Below are positions 6,042 to 7,887 of a stretch of DNA of 7,887 nucleotides, in pieces. Made by a program: the position numbers and the translations under genes. Origin of the DNA: an uncultured Clostridium sp. (lineage in GTDB: Bacteria > Bacillota > Clostridia > TANB77 > CAG-465); assembly GCA_900554875.1 (NCBI GenBank), contig USJA01000042.1, positions 1 to 7,887 on the forward strand, in the 5' to 3' direction. The notes under the pieces were generated by a model that had not been told where the DNA came from, did no database searches, and saw nothing but the letters and a program-made list of their open reading frames with translations. Each line of letters starts with the position of its first letter. Within the stretch, counting starts at the first letter, position 1.

Positions 6042-6230
6042 TTATATAGCTCTTTCAACTTTTCCACTTTTTAAGCATCTAGTACAAACTTTCATTTTCT
6101 TTGGTGTTCCATTAACATTAGCTTTAACTGTTTGTACATTAGCTTTAACTGTTTTATTAGTTCTTCTGTGAGAGTGACTTACACTCATAGAGAAAGTTGT
6201 ATCTTTATCACATATTTCACATCTTGCCAT
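6042..6230 (-). CDS. rpmB: 50S ribosomal protein L28
   Basis: A 62-residue protein, normal for bacterial L28, starting MARCEICDK. The frame is open eight codons further upstream to 6254, but AAGGGGG at 8 bases and the family N-terminus select ATG 6230. Family landmarks are SHSHRRTNKT, VNGTPKK and the ending CTRCLKSGKVERAI. Cys4/Cys7 and the CTRC pair make this the zinc-binding (C+) form. It is a structural component of the large ribosomal subunit. A repeated TVKANV block falls in the middle of the protein (19 identical bases, period 21), yet overall length is unchanged. The gene is monocistronic, with its own promoter and a hairpin terminator. Confidence 0.96.
   Translation of the reverse strand: MARCEICDKDTTFSMSVSHSHRRTNKTVKANVQTVKANVNGTPKKMKVCTRCLKSGKVERAI
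6115..6154. repeat. 19-base tandem direct repeat inside rpmB
   Basis: Bases 6115-6133 and 6136-6154 are identical over 19 bases with a period of 21, exactly seven codons. They encode the two TVKANV blocks of L28. The repeat keeps the frame. Confidence 0.9.
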
Positions 6231-6238
6231 TTTAAATG

Positions 6239-6245
6239 CCCCCTT
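6239..6245 (-). promoter_or_regulatory. Ribosome binding site AAGGGGG deciding the rpmB start
   Basis: On the minus strand AAGGGGG sits 8 bases before ATG 6230. It lies inside the longer open frame, which argues against the upstream start. Confidence 0.75.
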
Positions 6246-6274
6246 TTTGTTCAAGTTTAATGAATTACCTAATT

Positions 6275-6303
6275 ATTTTAACATAAATTATTTAAATAAT
6301 CAA
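6275..6303 (-). promoter_or_regulatory. Promoter of rpmB (extended -10)
   Basis: On the minus strand TTGATT (6298-6303) is followed after 17 bases by TAAAAT (6275-6280), preceded by TGT to give an extended TGnTAAAAT -10. It lies between the pyk terminator and rpmB and fits independent transcription. Confidence 0.7.
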
Positions 6304-6315
6304 GTAGTTATATAG

Positions 6316-6350
6316 AAAAAATAGAGCAATTTATATAAATTACTCTATTT
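6316..6350 (-). terminator. Rho-independent terminator of pyk
   Basis: On the minus strand, AAATAGAG (6343-6350) pairs with CTCTATTT (6319-6326); the stem continues for about five A-T pairs after one mismatch. A run of six T (6316-6321) closes it. It starts a few bases after the pyk stop codon. Confidence 0.82.
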
Positions 6351-6356
6351 ATAACA

Positions 6357-7829
6357 TTATATTCTAACAATTGTTCCTGTTGATTGGTTAGATAAGAATT
6401 TTTTAGAACTATTATCTTCTTTAGAAATACCACCACTTAGAACAACAGTATCATTAGCCTTTACAAGACCTCTTGATTTTAATTCTTCAATTCCTTTTTC
6501 AAGTAATGTGTCATAATCTTCAGTGTTTTCAATTAGTATTGCAGTTACATTATTTTCAACAGCCATTTGTTTATATGTTTTTGTGTCAGATGTTATTGCA
6601 TATATTGGACAGCCAGGTCTAAAACTTGAAAGTAAAGAAGGAGTAACCCCATCTTTAGATACAGCAACAATAGCAGCTGCATTTGCAAACATAGCAGAAC
6701 AACATACAGCAAAATTAGCTTGTTTTTTAAATTCTAATTCATCATCAATAGAGTTTAATTTTTCAATATTTTTGAAATAGTCAATATTTCTTTTCTTGAA
6801 TCTATTCCAATAACAAATATCTTTTTCAGTTGTCTCATCGATTTTAGCCATAGTTTTTACAGCTTCTCTTGGATAATCACCTTGGGCAGATTCACCAGAT
6901 AGCATTGTAGCACTTGTTCCATCATAAACAGCGTTAGCAACATCTGAAACTTCGGCACGTGTTGCTCTTGGATTATGTTGCATTGATTCAAGCATTTGAG
7001 TTGCAGTTATAACAAATTTACCAGCAGCAGTAGTTTCTTTTATCATCATTTTTTGAGCAGCAGGTACTACTTCTTCTGGAATTTCAACACCTAAATCACC
7101 ACGAGCTACCATTATTCCATCTGATACTTCAAGGATTTCTTTAAAGTTGTCAAGTCCTTCTTGGTTTTCAATTTTAGATATAATCTTTACTCTATCTCCA
7201 CCAATTGATTTTAAATAATTTCTCATATCAATTACGTCTTGAGCTTTACGTATGAAAGAAGCAGCGATGAACTCACAATCATTTTCAACACCAAATTTTA
7301 AATCTGATTTGTCTTTTTCTGTCATTGCTTCAAGTTTTAATTTTGCACCTGGAACATTTACACCACGTCTACCTTTTATAGTTGCACTGTTTAATACTTT
7401 ACAGTTTATTTCAGTTCCATCAATACTTTCAATTAATAGATCCATAAGACCATCATCAATTAAAATATGTCCGCCAACTTCAACATCATTTGGAAGACCT
7501 TTATATGTAATTCCAAGTGTAGAGTTATCACCTTTTATATCTCTAGTTGTTAAAGTTACTTTATCACCTTCGTTAAATGTATGTTTTGCATCATCAGCAA
7601 AATCAGTAGTTCTTATTTCAGGACCTTTTGTATCAAGCATAAAAGCAACATTTGTATTTAATTTTTTGTTTAATTCTCTTAAGGTATTTATTTTTCCTTG
7701 ATGTTCTTCATAGTCACCATGAGAGAAATTAAGTCTCATTACATTCATTCCAGATTTAATTAATTCTTCAAGTATATCTGGTTTTTCACTAGCTGGTCCG
7801 ATAGTACATACGATTTTTGTTCTTTTCAT
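6357..7829 (-). CDS. pyk: Pyruvate kinase
   Basis: A 490-residue enzyme starting MKRTKIVCTIGPAS. It converts phosphoenolpyruvate and ADP to pyruvate and ATP in glycolysis. Visible motifs are MRLNFSHG (Arg32, Asn34), LDTKGPEIR (65-73), ISKIENQEG with Lys219 and metal ligand Glu221, MVARGDLGVEIP with Asp245, and TATQMLESM (275-283). Glu71 in KGPEIR is the residue linked in this family to K+ dependence. The regulatory C-terminal domain is present (about 365-490), with a lid of usual size between. The extra phosphotransferase-like domain of Bacillus-type enzymes is absent. The start is set by AAGGAG ten bases upstream. The frame stays open to 7874 only by reading into adapter sequence, so the 15 extra residues are false. 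Its promoter, and perhaps a pfkA partner as in many Firmicutes, would lie beyond the window. Confidence 0.97.
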   Translation of the reverse strand: MKRTKIVCTIGPASEKPDILEELIKSGMNVMRLNFSHGDYEEHQGKINTLRELNKKLNTNVAFMLDTKGPEIRTTDFADDAKHTFNEGDKVTLTTRDIKGDNSTLGITYKGLPNDVEVGGHILIDDGLMDLLIESIDGTEINCKVLNSATIKGRRGVNVPGAKLKLEAMTEKDKSDLKFGVENDCEFIAASFIRKAQDVIDMRNYLKSIGGDRVKIISKIENQEGLDNFKEILEVSDGIMVARGDLGVEIPEEVVPAAQKMMIKETTAAGKFVITATQMLESMQHNPRATRAEVSDVANAVYDGTSATMLSGESAQGDYPREAVKTMAKIDETTEKDICYWNRFKKRNIDYFKNIEKLNSIDDELEFKKQANFAVCCSAMFANAAAIVAVSKDGVTPSLLSSFRPGCPIYAITSDTKTYKQMAVENNVTAILIENTEDYDTLLEKGIEELKSRGLVKANDTVVLSGGISKEDNSSKKFLSNQSTGTIVRI

Positions 7830-7839
7830 AAAATATTCA

Positions 7840-7845
7840 CTCCTT
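7840..7845 (-). promoter_or_regulatory. Ribosome binding site AAGGAG deciding the pyk start
   Basis: On the minus strand AAGGAG precedes ATG 7829 by 10 bases. This and the conserved N-terminus rule out the upstream GTG at 7874, which is in adapter sequence. Confidence 0.85.
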
Positions 7846-7859
7846 AAATTTTTTAAATA

Positions 7860-7887
7860 AGATCGGAAGAGCACACGTCTGAACTCC
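7860..7887. other. Illumina TruSeq adapter sequence at the contig end (artefact)
   Basis: The last 28 bases begin AGATCGGAAGAGC and continue exactly as the start of the TruSeq read-1 3' adapter. Its GC content (about half) jumps against the AT-rich genome. Base 7860 (A) could belong to either side. This is not genomic DNA and should be trimmed. Confidence 0.97.

Noticed and set aside
7252..7701. A 149-codon plus-strand frame inside pyk
   Set aside because: It is antisense to conserved pyruvate kinase motifs. There is no ribosome binding site or family resemblance.
7830..7874. An upstream GTG start adding 15 residues to pyruvate kinase
   Set aside because: The GTG lies in adapter sequence. 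The ribosome binding site and the conserved N-terminus point to ATG 7829.

Overview
The window is very AT-rich DNA with strong AAGGAGG-type ribosome binding sites, TTGACA/TAAAAT promoters spaced 17 bases apart, GTG and TTG starts, and proteins rich in Lys, Ile and Asn. It fits a low-GC, probably spore-forming member of Clostridium or a near relative. This comes from composition and gene content, not a database match. Everything looks chromosomal and no mobile element was seen.

Left block, rightward. Bases 1-1182 are the 3' end of a larger gene. The visible part is a terminal thioester reductase (R) domain of the kind that releases products from nonribosomal peptide synthetases or related carrier-protein enzymes as aldehydes or alcohols. 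Eleven bases later comes a membrane sensor histidine kinase with a 7-helix N-terminus, a PAS-like domain and a HisKA/HATPase core. No response regulator is visible. A TetR-family regulator (3022-3600) follows with its own promoter, whose -35/-10 spacer carries an inverted repeat suited to autoregulation.

Centre. tetR converges on nth (endonuclease III, minus strand). Their stop codons lie in the two arms of one 15-bp hairpin that can terminate both transcripts. Upstream of nth, two tiny rightward genes form a compact unit: a 50-residue Cys/Trp-rich membrane protein starting with TTG, and a 22-residue cationic peptide resembling the sporulation peptide SpoVM. A strong terminator follows. This micropeptide unit is the least ordinary part of the window.

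Right block. A patatin-like phospholipase (rightward, own promoter) converges on rpmB (ribosomal protein L28) across a shared hairpin. Upstream of rpmB, on the same strand, lies pyk (pyruvate kinase) with its own terminator. The last 28 bases are Illumina adapter sequence and not genomic DNA. They mark a contig end and create a false 15-residue N-terminal extension of pyk.

The blocks do not form one pathway: a specialised-metabolite and signalling module sits beside ordinary housekeeping and possible sporulation genes.
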